64,000 bases of DNA from Pseudoalteromonas sp. NBT06-2 (GTDB taxonomy: Bacteria; Pseudomonadota; Gammaproteobacteria; Enterobacterales; Alteromonadaceae), in NCBI RefSeq assembly GCF_002276045.1, contig NZ_NQMR01000013.1, forward strand, positions 1 to 64,000, written 5' to 3'. The position numbers and the translations under genes are program-made. Of the stretch, positions 36,786 through 45,095 are shown piece by piece. Position 1 is the stretch's first letter. Every line of letters begins with the position of its first letter. A model generated the notes under the pieces. It was given only the letters and a program-made list of their open reading frames with translations, had not been told where the DNA came from and did no database searches.

Positions 36786-37100
36786 TATACCCAAACAGCT
36801 TCAAGATGCAGAATTCAGTTGGAATTAGAAACACTTTAGGCAATACATTGATTGCAAAGAATTGTTATTCCCTTTGTCAAGATCAACAACGCAGCTGAAG
36901 CGCTTCTAAACCAATCCATAGGGGACTTATGAGCAAATCATGCTCGTTGTTGCCTGTATAAATATAGGTACTAGAGCAATTCAGAAGCATATTGCCGGTC
37001 CATCTTATTTTTAAGGGAGCAACCATTAATAAAAAGATGTACCTAGATGATGAGTTGCTCAGTAGTCCTGAAATTCATACCTTGAAGTCGCTTGGGTATA
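36786..37100. repeat. Interspersed palindromic element, copy C (315 bp)
   Basis: Begins TATACCCAAACAGCTTCAAG and ends CTTGAAGTCGCTTGGGTATA. Inside are GAATTCAG (36811-36818), a stem pairing 36819-36830 with 36904-36914, the core CAACAACGCAGCTG, CCATAGGGG, a second stem pairing 36924-36936 with 37055-37067, and CTGAAAT (37068-37074). The stems differ in sequence from copies A and D. It fills nearly the whole gap between ychJ and the next gene. Confidence 0.82.
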
Positions 37101-37129
37101 GTGTATAAACTAAGCTTCAGGTGTGATTT

Positions 37130-37645
37130 TTATGCTTGAAGTAAAGTTAAAGGTTCATGAAGTTGAGGTTCTTGTAACTGATTATAAAAGTCTACAGCAT
37201 TCATTTGGTTTTGACTTAGCTGTATATCGTTAGGTTGGATTCTTTTTCTTACTGACAATTCACAATTATCAATTATTTGACTATGTATATGAGTTAAATC
37301 ATCTCTTATAGCTAAAGGCTCTGGCGATAAACAATTAATAAGCCTGAACTGCTCTAAACCGTGCTTTTGAATAATTTTAGCATTACTCTCTCCGATTAAC
37401 ATATTGAACTCTTCAGGTGCTAATTTTTGCGCTACACCAGCACCTAAGGATAATCTAAGATTTGTATCTTTATTATCCAAGTTTTTTTCTTCACTTTGTG
37501 GAAGATGAAACTGTGAAAAATCTAAGGCATCTTTTGACAACATAGACAAAAGTATTGAAAAATCATTTCGACGATTTTGCGCAACACAAAGAGACAATTG
37601 ATTGCCTAGCTGCATTTCATTTATCAAAATACCTTCAAGTTGCAT
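37130..37645 (-). CDS. Conserved hypothetical protein (VC2046/SO_2500-like)
   Basis: A 171-residue soluble protein without signal peptide or membrane segment. The N-terminal pattern ILINEMQLGNQLSLCVAQNRR and FSILLSMLSKDALDFSQFHLP resemble, from memory, the VC2046/SO_2500 family of conserved gammaproteobacterial proteins of unknown function. The last third is Gln- and Leu-rich. It lies alone between repeat element C and the tRNA-Tyr cluster. No function is proposed. Confidence 0.75.
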   Translation of the reverse strand: MQLEGILINEMQLGNQLSLCVAQNRRNDFSILLSMLSKDALDFSQFHLPQSEEKNLDNKDTNLRLSLGAGVAQKLAPEEFNMLIGESNAKIIQKHGLEQFRLINCLSPEPLAIRDDLTHIHSQIIDNCELSVRKRIQPNDIQLSQNQMNAVDFYNQLQEPQLHEPLTLLQA

Positions 37646-37802
37646 TTAATAGCTCGGTTTAACATAGATGAAGACTGTATCGACCTAAACATCAACTTCT
37701 TGAATTATATTTACAACTTTATCTTTCATAGTCTCTTTCAGACTAAAATTCACCCTAAACGAATATTAAACAAGCAAAAAAACATTATTTTAAAAAAATA
37801 GC

Positions 37803-37830
37803 TTTACAGATAAATTATTTTTGTTAATAT
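37803..37830 (+). promoter_or_regulatory. Promoter of the tRNA-Tyr cluster
   Basis: A -35 TTTACA (37803-37808) and -10 TAATAT (37825-37830) spaced 16 bp, followed by the GC-rich discriminator CCGCTCCG, typical of stringently controlled stable-RNA promoters. The first tRNA begins 14 bp after the -10. Confidence 0.7.
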
Positions 37831-37844
37831 CCGCTCCGTGTTCT

Positions 37845-37929
37845 GGAGGGGTTCCCGAGTGGCCAAAGGGATCAGATTGTAAATCTGACGGCTCAGCCTT
37901 CGGTGGTTCGAATCCACCTCCCTCCACCA
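37845..37929 (+). tRNA. tRNA-Tyr (GTA), copy 1
   Basis: An 85-nt class II tRNA with encoded CCA. The anticodon GTA sits in CAGATTGTAAATCTG, the T arm is GGTTCGAATCC and the variable arm is long, as expected for tRNA-Tyr. The acceptor stem GGAGGGG pairs with the 3' end with one wobble. Confidence 0.97.
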
Positions 37930-37993
37930 CTTTTTCTTAGGCTGATTAGAGTGTGAATACAAGAAATTAATAATTATTATATAAACATACTGC

Positions 37994-38078
37994 GGAGGGG
38001 TTCCCGAGTGGCCAAAGGGATCAGATTGTAAATCTGACGGCTCAGCCTTCGGTGGTTCGAATCCACCTCCCTCCACCA
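37994..38078 (+). tRNA. tRNA-Tyr (GTA), copy 2
   Basis: Same sequence as copy 1, anticodon GTA and encoded CCA, on the next 149-bp repeat unit. Confidence 0.97.
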
Positions 38079-38142
38079 GTTTTTCTTAGGCTGATTAGAG
38101 TGTGAATACAAGAAATTAATAATTATTATATAAACATACTGC

Positions 38143-38227
38143 GGAGGGGTTCCCGAGTGGCCAAAGGGATCAGATTGTAAATCTGACGGCTCAGCCTTCG
38201 GTGGTTCGAATCCACCTCCCTCCACCA
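38143..38227 (+). tRNA. tRNA-Tyr (GTA), copy 3
   Basis: Same sequence as copy 1, third unit of the tandem array. Confidence 0.97.
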
Positions 38228-38291
38228 GTTTTTCTTAGGCTGATTAGAGTGTGAATACAAGAAATTAATAATTATTATATAAACATACTGC

Positions 38292-38376
38292 GGAGGGGTT
38301 CCCGAGTGGCCAAAGGGATCAGATTGTAAATCTGACGGCTCAGCCTTCGGTGGTTCGAATCCACCTCCCTCCACCA
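38292..38376 (+). tRNA. tRNA-Tyr (GTA), copy 4
   Basis: Same sequence as copy 1. The sequence diverges from the repeat soon after its CCA, so the array ends here. Confidence 0.97.
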
Positions 38377-38510
38377 GTTATTCATACTAACTCCATTAAA
38401 CCTGAGCTCATTCTAAATTTGATAATTAACTTAATAGAATTGATATCATTATAAGATTCAACAAAATCAATCAAAAATCTTAATCTCTTATATTGTTAAA
38501 ATTTACATCG

Positions 38511-39200
38511 TTATATTTGTAAGCTAATTCCATTTTCTTTCAACCAAACTTCAGCATCTTTTACATACGAGTAATTGCTATTTACCAAATGCCAAAAATT
38601 CTGACTGTGGTTTAAATATTTAAGATGCGCGATTTCATGTACTATTACATAATCAATCACCCACTTTGGTGCACCAGCTAATAAAACATTAAAACTCAAT
38701 TCTTTTTTTGAATTACAAGAACCCCACCTTCTTTTATATGTTTTTATCTGGCAACGACTAAAATGAAGATTCATCGCTGTGGAAATTTCAGCTAGCCTTA
38801 TATCTAGGTATGCTTGTAGACACTTTTGCAAAAACTCCTTTAACTGTTTTTGATAATGTTCTGAAACATTTCTTACGCGAGATGCCGCCGTTAAGAATAA
38901 GGTTCTACCATCAAACTGTATGCTCGACACTTTAGTTCTAGCACATTCTATCGTAATCTTTTTCCCAAATAATTGAAAATACATATTTACCAAAGCAGAT
39001 TTTTTATTTTTACTTTTAACCGCATTTAACTTTTGATCTTCAATTTTGCTTTGTATCCATCGATGTTTTTTAATGATCAAATCATCAATATAAGACTTTG
39101 CCACAAAATGGGGTGCTAAAACGGTAACTTCAGAATTTTTGATATTAATTGAAATTGTTTTACGTTTGTAGCTTTTTTTTAAATGGTAATCTATAAACAA
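38511..39200 (-). CDS. YgjP-like zinc metallopeptidase (DUF45, SprT-like)
   Basis: A 229-residue protein with the WSS/YgjP layout: an N-terminal beta-rich part, the KTYKRRWGSCNSKKELSFN signature and the zinc motif HEIAHLKYLNHSQNFW, in which HEIAH plus the later His are the ligands. The family is predicted to be metallopeptidases; some members sit next to restriction systems, but not here. The only in-frame start near the 5' end is a TTG at 39200 (MFIDYHLKK), without a strong ribosome site, so the start is uncertain. Confidence 0.87.
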   Translation of the reverse strand: MFIDYHLKKSYKRKTISINIKNSEVTVLAPHFVAKSYIDDLIIKKHRWIQSKIEDQKLNAVKSKNKKSALVNMYFQLFGKKITIECARTKVSSIQFDGRTLFLTAASRVRNVSEHYQKQLKEFLQKCLQAYLDIRLAEISTAMNLHFSRCQIKTYKRRWGSCNSKKELSFNVLLAGAPKWVIDYVIVHEIAHLKYLNHSQNFWHLVNSNYSYVKDAEVWLKENGISLQI

Positions 39201-39285
39201 GGTGTTCTCTAATTAAATTTCTAACGCACTTTGAAGCTAAATAGTTTACTATTCATCATAGTTAAAGGCTAAACAAATAAGTTAT

Positions 39286-40941
39286 ATGCTCAAAAAAGAT
39301 ATTATTAATTTTAAGGATAAAAAAGTTTTAATTGTAGATGATCAACGATCTTTTCAAACTTTACTTAAAGGCATGCTATTTGGCTTAGGGGCAAGAAATA
39401 TACATTTTGCAGATACTGGTGAATCGGCAATACAACAATGCATGACCGTAAAATTTGATCTGTTATTTATAGATTATAATTTAGGTCTAGGGAAAAATGG
39501 CCGTCAACTATTAGAAGAACTCAAGGCCAGAAATTGCCTTGTTGTTGATGCTATCTATATGATTGTTTCAGGTGAAACAACTCGACCTATGGTTTTAGGG
39601 GCTGTTGAAGCGGAGCCGGATGATTATTTAATAAAGCCTTTCTCTCAAGGCCTATTAAAAAAAAGAATTGATAAAGTTTATAGTAGAAAGTTGACATTAA
39701 AACCTGCGCTAATAGCCCTTTCAAACAATGACAAAAATTCTGCTATTGAAGAAGTAAATAAAGTGATTTCACAAAATAATAGATATCGTCAATATTGTTT
39801 AAAACTATTATCTAACCTACATAAAGAAAAAAAAGATTTCAGCCTAGCAGAAAAAATACTGGTCAATGAACTTAGTACCAAACGAGTCCCTTGGGCACTG
39901 ATATCTTTGGCTGATATTTTTTACCAACAAAATCTATATAATGATGCACTTGAACTGTGTAACGAAGTATTAGAGCAAAATAGGTTTCGTGTAGAAGCTC
40001 ACGATATAAAAGCAAAGTGTTTATTGGCGTTAGGTGAAAAGAAATCGGCCTTAAAAACCATTAAAAAAAGCTCATCTATTTCCCCTTACTCATTTACTCG
40101 ACAATTTTTATTTGCAGATATTGCTAGGCAAAATAATGCATATAATAGCTTAGTAAATGCATGTCAGTCATTATTAGTGATGAGTAAAAAATCAATTCAC
40201 CAATCAATTGAGCACCAATTAAACTATATTCGCTCTTTACTCGAAGCTGCACAAAATACAGATAATGTTCCGGATAAAGAGCATTATATAAAAGAAACTA
40301 AATTAGCAATACAACAAGCTAAAAATGAAAAAAAATTATTTGAAACAATTTCTTTTTCAACATTCGAAGCGTTATGCCAAGCAAGGATCAATGCTGTTCA
40401 AGGAAAATATTTAAATGCTAAAAAAGGTTTAGCTGATCTGCAGCTTAAATTAGAAGAAAATGATGAAAGTTTATCTTTTGATTTATATCCAGAGTCTATT
40501 CTCACGCTAATGCAAATAGGTGAGTTTGAAGCTGCATCTGAACAGCAACAGAGTTTAAAAAATAATAACTCTAATACTGCATTTGTAGAGGCGATGCTCA
40601 CAGATCAAACAAAAAAATCTCAAGAGAGTATAAGTTTATTTGAGGAGCATAATAAAAAAGGCATTAGCGAATATAAAAAGGGCAATTTCAGCTTAGCAAT
40701 AGAGTTTTTTGAAAACGCACTTAAATTTGCTCCAGTAAATACAGGAAGTACATTAAATTTAATTCAAGCATTATTACAAGTATTACAACATTCTGAAAAA
40801 GATCATCAAAAAATAAATCAGAAATGTTTAGAAACATTTAAATTAGTTGATGGTATTAAGCTCCCTCACCTCCATAAAGAAAGATACATTAATTTAAGAA
40901 ATGATTTCAAAAGAATTTCCGCAACCATAAAACAAAAATAA
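39286..40941 (+). CDS. Response regulator receiver domain fused to TPR repeats
   Basis: A 551-residue protein with an N-terminal CheY-like receiver (residues 10-135: LIVDDQ, phospho-acceptor D63 in LLFIDYNLG, lysine in DDYLIKPF). A long helical region of tetratricopeptide-like repeats follows (about 150-545, for example YNDALELCNEVLEQNRFRVE and NFSLAIEFFENALKFAPVN). There is no DNA-binding domain, so output should be by protein contact. Related RR-TPR proteins occur in Vibrio, Shewanella and Pseudoalteromonas, where their role is poorly defined. No histidine kinase is nearby. Confidence 0.9.
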   Translation: MLKKDIINFKDKKVLIVDDQRSFQTLLKGMLFGLGARNIHFADTGESAIQQCMTVKFDLLFIDYNLGLGKNGRQLLEELKARNCLVVDAIYMIVSGETTRPMVLGAVEAEPDDYLIKPFSQGLLKKRIDKVYSRKLTLKPALIALSNNDKNSAIEEVNKVISQNNRYRQYCLKLLSNLHKEKKDFSLAEKILVNELSTKRVPWALISLADIFYQQNLYNDALELCNEVLEQNRFRVEAHDIKAKCLLALGEKKSALKTIKKSSSISPYSFTRQFLFADIARQNNAYNSLVNACQSLLVMSKKSIHQSIEHQLNYIRSLLEAAQNTDNVPDKEHYIKETKLAIQQAKNEKKLFETISFSTFEALCQARINAVQGKYLNAKKGLADLQLKLEENDESLSFDLYPESILTLMQIGEFEAASEQQQSLKNNNSNTAFVEAMLTDQTKKSQESISLFEEHNKKGISEYKKGNFSLAIEFFENALKFAPVNTGSTLNLIQALLQVLQHSEKDHQKINQKCLETFKLVDGIKLPHLHKERYINLRNDFKRISATIKQK

Positions 40942-41014
40942 CTCACTGATTGATTTTTTAGCAAGCTGTTAGATTCCTGCTACCATTATATTAATATATA
41001 TCATCCAATTTCTG

Positions 41015-42001
41015 ATGTTTATGACAGAAAAACCAAAATGTAAATACACTTCACCCGATGAACAGCAATGCCAAGAAGTCGATATGGGCACAGGATTCTG
41101 TTTTTGGCATGATGAGAAATTTGATAAAAGTGGCCTTGATTTAAAGGATAAGCTAGAAAGATATGCCAAATCAGGAGGTTTATTACGTGGTTTGAAATTA
41201 AAGCGTTCTATCTTAGATGGCTTAAATTTGGTTAAAAGAGGCTCAAAAGAAGGGTATGATTTAAGCGAAAGTGACTTTTATCGCGCTAGCTTAAAAGGTG
41301 CACACCTTTTCAATACTAAAATTGAAAATGCATCATTGATGAAAGCTAATTTAAAAGGCGCAAATTTACACTGCTGCAGTCTGCTTAATACTAACTTATT
41401 AGGTATCAAGTTATTTAGTGCACGAATAGATAATATAAAAATAGGAACAAATATATTACAACAGAAGCAAGCTAAAAGTGCTATTAAGGAAGGTAAACTT
41501 GATGTTGCTTTAGATTATTATGAACAATCAGAGGAGATTTATAGAGATTTACGTAAAGCAGCTGAATTTCAGGGGTTGTTTGAATTATCGGGAAAATTTA
41601 CTCATCAAGAGCTCATCATGAGGCGATATCGTTATCCAAAATGGTCTAAACGACGCATATTTTCTAAATTTATAGATGTCTTATGTGGTTATGGAGAAAA
41701 ACCGTTAAATGTTATTTTCTTTTCACTATCTTTAATATTTTGTTGTGCAATATTATATTTTATCTTCGGTGTCAGTTATGCCAACGATATTATCGGGTTT
41801 AGTTTAGATAACTCAGTAAGTGATAACTTCTCAGCATTATTGAATAGTTTATACTTTAGTATTGTGACCTTTACTACTTTAGGTTATGGAGATATCACAC
41901 CTGTTGGTTTATCAAGGCTCATAGCGGCCTGTGAAGCATTTTCAGGGAGTTTTACCTTAGCTTTATTTGTTGTTGTATTTGTCAAAAAACTAACACGTTA
42001 A
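41015..42001 (+). CDS. Pentapeptide-repeat potassium channel with N-terminal Cys/His cluster
   Basis: A 328-residue membrane protein. The N-terminus has CKYTSPDEQQC and GFCFWHDE, a C-x9-C-x9-C-x2-H pattern that may bind zinc. A pentapeptide-repeat section follows (about residues 60-145: DLSESDFYRASLKGAHLF, MKANLKGANLH). The C-terminal third has two transmembrane helices flanking a pore loop with selectivity filter TLGYGD, so it is a 2-TM K+ channel subunit. A second ATG two codons in (41021) is equally possible. The cytoplasmic part presumably acts as a sensor or tether, but its ligand is unknown. Confidence 0.88.
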   Translation: MFMTEKPKCKYTSPDEQQCQEVDMGTGFCFWHDEKFDKSGLDLKDKLERYAKSGGLLRGLKLKRSILDGLNLVKRGSKEGYDLSESDFYRASLKGAHLFNTKIENASLMKANLKGANLHCCSLLNTNLLGIKLFSARIDNIKIGTNILQQKQAKSAIKEGKLDVALDYYEQSEEIYRDLRKAAEFQGLFELSGKFTHQELIMRRYRYPKWSKRRIFSKFIDVLCGYGEKPLNVIFFSLSLIFCCAILYFIFGVSYANDIIGFSLDNSVSDNFSALLNSLYFSIVTFTTLGYGDITPVGLSRLIAACEAFSGSFTLALFVVVFVKKLTR

Positions 42002-42010
42002 AAATTCAAT

Positions 42011-42166
42011 TTAAGTTGCAATTTGCATCTGACTTACAAAAAACAAACATATAAATGTAAAGCTAATTATTTTTAAGAAAAATAATTGAGATCTGAGTTT
42101 CTGAATTTCTTTGCTTTTTTTAAACATTCTTAACTCTAACGCTCGACAATACTCTTTACTAAACAT
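42011..42166 (-). CDS. Small membrane protein, 51 residues (putative)
   Basis: A short frame from ATG at 42166, with AAGGA eight bases upstream. It encodes a basic N-terminal half (MFSKEYCRALELRMFKKSK) and one hydrophobic helix (ISFTFICLFFVSQM). A charged cytoplasmic head and single membrane span are typical of bacterial small membrane proteins. No homologue is recognised. The good ribosome site and topology argue for a real gene; its size argues for caution. Confidence 0.45.
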   Translation of the reverse strand: MFSKEYCRALELRMFKKSKEIQKLRSQLFFLKIISFTFICLFFVSQMQIAT

Positions 42167-42280
42167 AATAAAAGTCCTTAGAATACTCCTTATATTTACT
42201 ATGCATATTTAATGCCAATAATTGCTAGAATATAAAGTATTGACCAGTGAAATAATAATTATGCATATAATAAACATAAA

Positions 42281-42305
42281 AACCCAAGAAGACTTGGGCT
42301 TTTAT
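42281..42305. terminator. Bidirectional terminator-like hairpin
   Basis: Stem ACCCAAG/CTTGGGC-type (CCCAAG pairs with CTTGGG) with loop AAGA, flanked by A and T runs, in the gap between the channel and SapC genes. Confidence 0.65.
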
Positions 42306-42316
42306 TTACACCACTA

Positions 42317-42583
42317 TATACCCAAGCCACTTGATAATGCTTGTTTCAGAATTTATCAGGTGAGTTAGCACAAGGCATATCATTTTAGGAATGCTTATTG
42401 CCTTTTAAACTGATGTAACGTAGTGATTACTTACCTGATAAACTCCCTACGGGCGGGTTTTAAATGGTCAACTACCGCGTTATTTATGTTGATAAGGGAA
42501 TAACCATTAGCTGCAATAAATGTCTTGTATTTGACCATTTAAACTCCCACTGAAATCATGTATTTCCAAGTAGCTTGAGTATA
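42317..42583. repeat. Interspersed palindromic element, copy D (267 bp)
   Basis: Begins TATACCCAAGCCACTTGATA and ends CCAAGTAGCTTGAGTATA. Inside: GTTTCAG (42343-42349), a perfect 10-bp stem TTTATCAGGT/ACCTGATAAA (42352-42361 with 42433-42442), CTCCCTACGGGCGGG, a perfect 13-bp stem (42459-42471 with 42531-42543) and CTGAAATC (42550-42557). It is about 96% identical to copy E at 63208. It ends 8 bp before the sapC stop codon. Confidence 0.9.
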
Positions 42584-42590
42584 TATAAAT

Positions 42591-43292
42591 TTATACAGAT
42601 TTAAGACGTGCTAAACGATTAACTTGATGCATTGAAGTTAAGAAAGAGTAAATTGGACCTAAATAGCCACGTTTACGAATATCTAAGAAATCTTCATCAG
42701 ATAATTCATTTAATTTCTTTTCATCAATTAAATAAATACCGTTAATATCACGTTTTTCGCCTTTAATTTCTAATGTCAGAGTTTGAGCAGTTAACAGCTC
42801 TTTTTCTGCTAAAAATTTCGAAAATGCAGCTGTTACTTGAGAAAATTCAACAAAAGAAATTAAAGAGTCTTTACGACGTTTAAGGTAATCTGTTTCTTCA
42901 CCTTTTTCATCAAATAAAGCTTGCCCTTCTTCTTCACCTACTAAATCACTTGATTCTACAATACCTACGATTAGTTTTGTTTTATCTTCTGGCGTTGCTG
43001 ACAATACTAATGGGTAACGTGTTAAAGCATGAGGTACGTATGTACCTTGCCATTGTTCATCTTTAACCATTAGGTTTTCACTTGGTTCTAAACCTAACAT
43101 AGCAACAGGTTGAAATTCACCTGATTCTGAGTTTTTAACAAAAACGATTGGATACTCGTTTGCAACTCGTGAGAACTCATGTGCAACGATTGGCACTAAA
43201 TGCTGAGTTTTAATGAATTCAATATTGATGCCATTTTTTATTTTTGTTTTAGCATGTGTTTGGTTATGTAAAGGTTGGATATTATCCGCCAT
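42591..43292 (-). CDS. SapC family protein
   Basis: A 233-residue soluble protein with the SapC domain (PF07277): HLVPIVAHEFSRVANEYPIVF at the start and GYLGPIYSFLTSMHQVNRL at the end. The name comes from a Campylobacter S-layer locus; no biochemical activity is established. In Alteromonadales, Xanthomonas and Caulobacter relatives it accompanies TonB receptors and tryptophan-halogenase-like genes, as here. GGAGAG precedes the ATG. It is divergent from the halogenase gene at 43513, and the operator at 43457 lies in their shared 220-bp promoter region, so both may answer to the same repressor. Confidence 0.92.
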   Translation of the reverse strand: MADNIQPLHNQTHAKTKIKNGINIEFIKTQHLVPIVAHEFSRVANEYPIVFVKNSESGEFQPVAMLGLEPSENLMVKDEQWQGTYVPHALTRYPLVLSATPEDKTKLIVGIVESSDLVGEEEGQALFDEKGEETDYLKRRKDSLISFVEFSQVTAAFSKFLAEKELLTAQTLTLEIKGEKRDINGIYLIDEKKLNELSDEDFLDIRKRGYLGPIYSFLTSMHQVNRLARLKSV

Positions 43293-43456
43293 GGGTACTA
43301 CTCTCCGTATAACAAATTGCCACTAAAGAATTAAGATTTGTGTGACATATAAAATAATGGCTCCATATTACATAACTTAATATGCCAGTCAATTAATTAG
43401 TGCTGCGAGTATGTAAACAAATTAAGAATCAATGTTGATATAACATAAACACAATT

Positions 43457-43470
43457 TGACAACGCTGTCT
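43457..43470. promoter_or_regulatory. LacI-type operator, second regulon, site 1
   Basis: TGACAACGCTGTCT, one base short of the full palindrome, 42 bp before the halogenase ATG in the divergent sapC-halogenase region. The same motif recurs at 49392, 49424 and 52414. Confidence 0.8.
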
Positions 43471-43512
43471 TTAATATTTAAATTACATTAATAATAAAGT
43501 GGTGATTTAAAA

Positions 43513-45051
43513 ATGAAAAAAGTTAAAAGTGTAAATGTAATTGGGGGCGGTACATCAGGCTGGCTTAGTGCAGCAATGTTAGCTAGTTCTTTTAAGAAAA
43601 CAGGCCTTGATATTACTGTTCATTTAATTGAATCAGAAAACATCCCTACAATTGGCGTTGGCGAAGGCACCTTCCCCACTATCGTAAATACCTTACATGA
43701 TATCGGGTTAAGCGAAAAAGACTTTTTTTCACAATGTGATGCGAGCTTTAAACAAGGCGCACAATTTTGTAATTGGTTACATGAACCCGATAAACAAAAG
43801 CACAGCTATTACCATCCATTTGATCCAACAGCGATGCCAAAAGGTATAGACTTATCTGCATATTGGGTTAGAAATAAAATCAATAACAAAACTTCAAACG
43901 ATTTTGCTCACTCAGTGTGTCTTCAGGCACACTTATGTGATCAAAATTTAGCGCCTAAAGATTTAAATACGCCAGAATATGCCTGGATGGCAAAATATGC
44001 ATATCATTTAGATGCAGCTAAATTAGGTAAATTAGTGAAAAAGCACGCTATGACAAATTTAGGGGTAATTCACTCTTTTGCTGATATCACAGAAGTAAAA
44101 CTTGATGACGATGGTTTTATTGAATCTGTCATTGCAGATGAAAATACTGTATTTTCGGCTGATTTTTTTGTTGATTGTACAGGATTCTCTTCTTTGCTAT
44201 TAAGTAAAGCACTCAAAGTCCCCTTCATAGAAAAAAGTAAGTACTTGTCAGTTAATCGTGCTGTTACCCTACAAGTTCCTTATGAGAACCTTGAAACCCC
44301 CATCCCAACGCATACGATTTCAACAGCGCAAGAAGCTGGTTGGATTTGGGATATCAGCTTACAATCGAGGCGAGGCACAGGTTATGTTTATTCATCTGAA
44401 CATACAACACCTGAACGGGCAGAGGAATTGCTACTAAAATATTTAAATATTCCTGCTAGTGATGACATTAAACTCCGACATTTAAGTTTTGATGTCGGAC
44501 ATAGAGAAAAGTCATGGGAGAAAAACTGTGTTGCCATAGGCTTCTCGAGTGGATTTATTGAACCTTTAGAAGCAACAGCCATTGCGATGGTAGAAGCCGG
44601 AGTTCGCTCTCTAGCGGCGAGATTTCCACAAAGTCGCGAAGCCATGAAAACAAGGCAAAAACAATACAACGCAATTTTCACACAAAGATGGAATAACATT
44701 ATTGATTTTGTAAAGTTGCATTACTGCTTAACAAATCGAAAAGACTCGCAATTCTGGGTTGATCAAACAAACCCTAAAACCATACCTGAAACTTTGCAAG
44801 ATAAGCTTGAAGCATGGAAGCATTATGGTGCCACAGAAGGCGACTTTCCAAACAAATATGACATATTCAATATTTCAAGTTGGCAATATATCATCTACGG
44901 CATGGAGTATTTTCCTAAATATATAGAGTGCGGGACTTTACCTGATGAAATATTAGATAAAGCCTTTGAATCAATACAGTTGATGAGAAAAAGTGCTGAA
45001 ATAAAGCTCGATACAAACAGAAAATTGATCGAACTCTACTCAGGTAAGTAA
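43513..45051 (+). CDS. Flavin-dependent tryptophan-halogenase family protein
   Basis: A 512-residue paralogue in the second sugar locus. The FAD motif GGGTSGW is at residues 11-17, candidate catalytic lysine K80 lies in DASFKQGAQF, and GFIEPLEAT is present. The halogenase motif reads WIWDIS rather than WxWxIP, with the proline replaced by serine. That weakens the case for classical halogenation, although this motif normally limits monooxygenase activity rather than providing the catalytic residue. It is preceded by an operator and converges on a third family member, so these two are not simply one operon. Confidence 0.9.
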   Translation: MKKVKSVNVIGGGTSGWLSAAMLASSFKKTGLDITVHLIESENIPTIGVGEGTFPTIVNTLHDIGLSEKDFFSQCDASFKQGAQFCNWLHEPDKQKHSYYHPFDPTAMPKGIDLSAYWVRNKINNKTSNDFAHSVCLQAHLCDQNLAPKDLNTPEYAWMAKYAYHLDAAKLGKLVKKHAMTNLGVIHSFADITEVKLDDDGFIESVIADENTVFSADFFVDCTGFSSLLLSKALKVPFIEKSKYLSVNRAVTLQVPYENLETPIPTHTISTAQEAGWIWDISLQSRRGTGYVYSSEHTTPERAEELLLKYLNIPASDDIKLRHLSFDVGHREKSWEKNCVAIGFSSGFIEPLEATAIAMVEAGVRSLAARFPQSREAMKTRQKQYNAIFTQRWNNIIDFVKLHYCLTNRKDSQFWVDQTNPKTIPETLQDKLEAWKHYGATEGDFPNKYDIFNISSWQYIIYGMEYFPKYIECGTLPDEILDKAFESIQLMRKSAEIKLDTNRKLIELYSGK

Positions 45052-45056
45052 TATTA

Positions 45057-45095
45057 TTTAGCTGTACTTACCAAGTAAATGCAGCTAAATTTTTT
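45057..45095 (+). terminator. Terminator after the plus-strand halogenase gene
   Basis: Stem TTTAGCTG/CAGCTAAA with further inner pairing, followed by TTTTTT. It overlaps the stop codon of the convergent halogenase gene. Confidence 0.75.

Larger units (their letters stand above)
37930..38291 (+). repeat. Spacers of the 149-bp tandem tRNA-Tyr array
   Basis: Between the four tRNA genes lies a 64-bp spacer (starting GTTTTTCTTAGGCTGATTAG) repeated three times. The second and third copies look identical and the first differs by about one base at its start. The repeat unit of tRNA plus spacer is 149 bp. Confidence 0.9.

Noticed and set aside
37930..38291. CRISPR-like regular repeats
   Set aside because: The repeated units are 85-nt tRNA genes with identical spacers. 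A CRISPR array has short repeats and different spacers, and no cas genes are present.
37804..38374. Three repeated minus-strand open frames with identical protein starts across the tRNA-Tyr array
   Set aside because: They are antisense translations of tRNA genes and spacers, which explains the perfect repetition.
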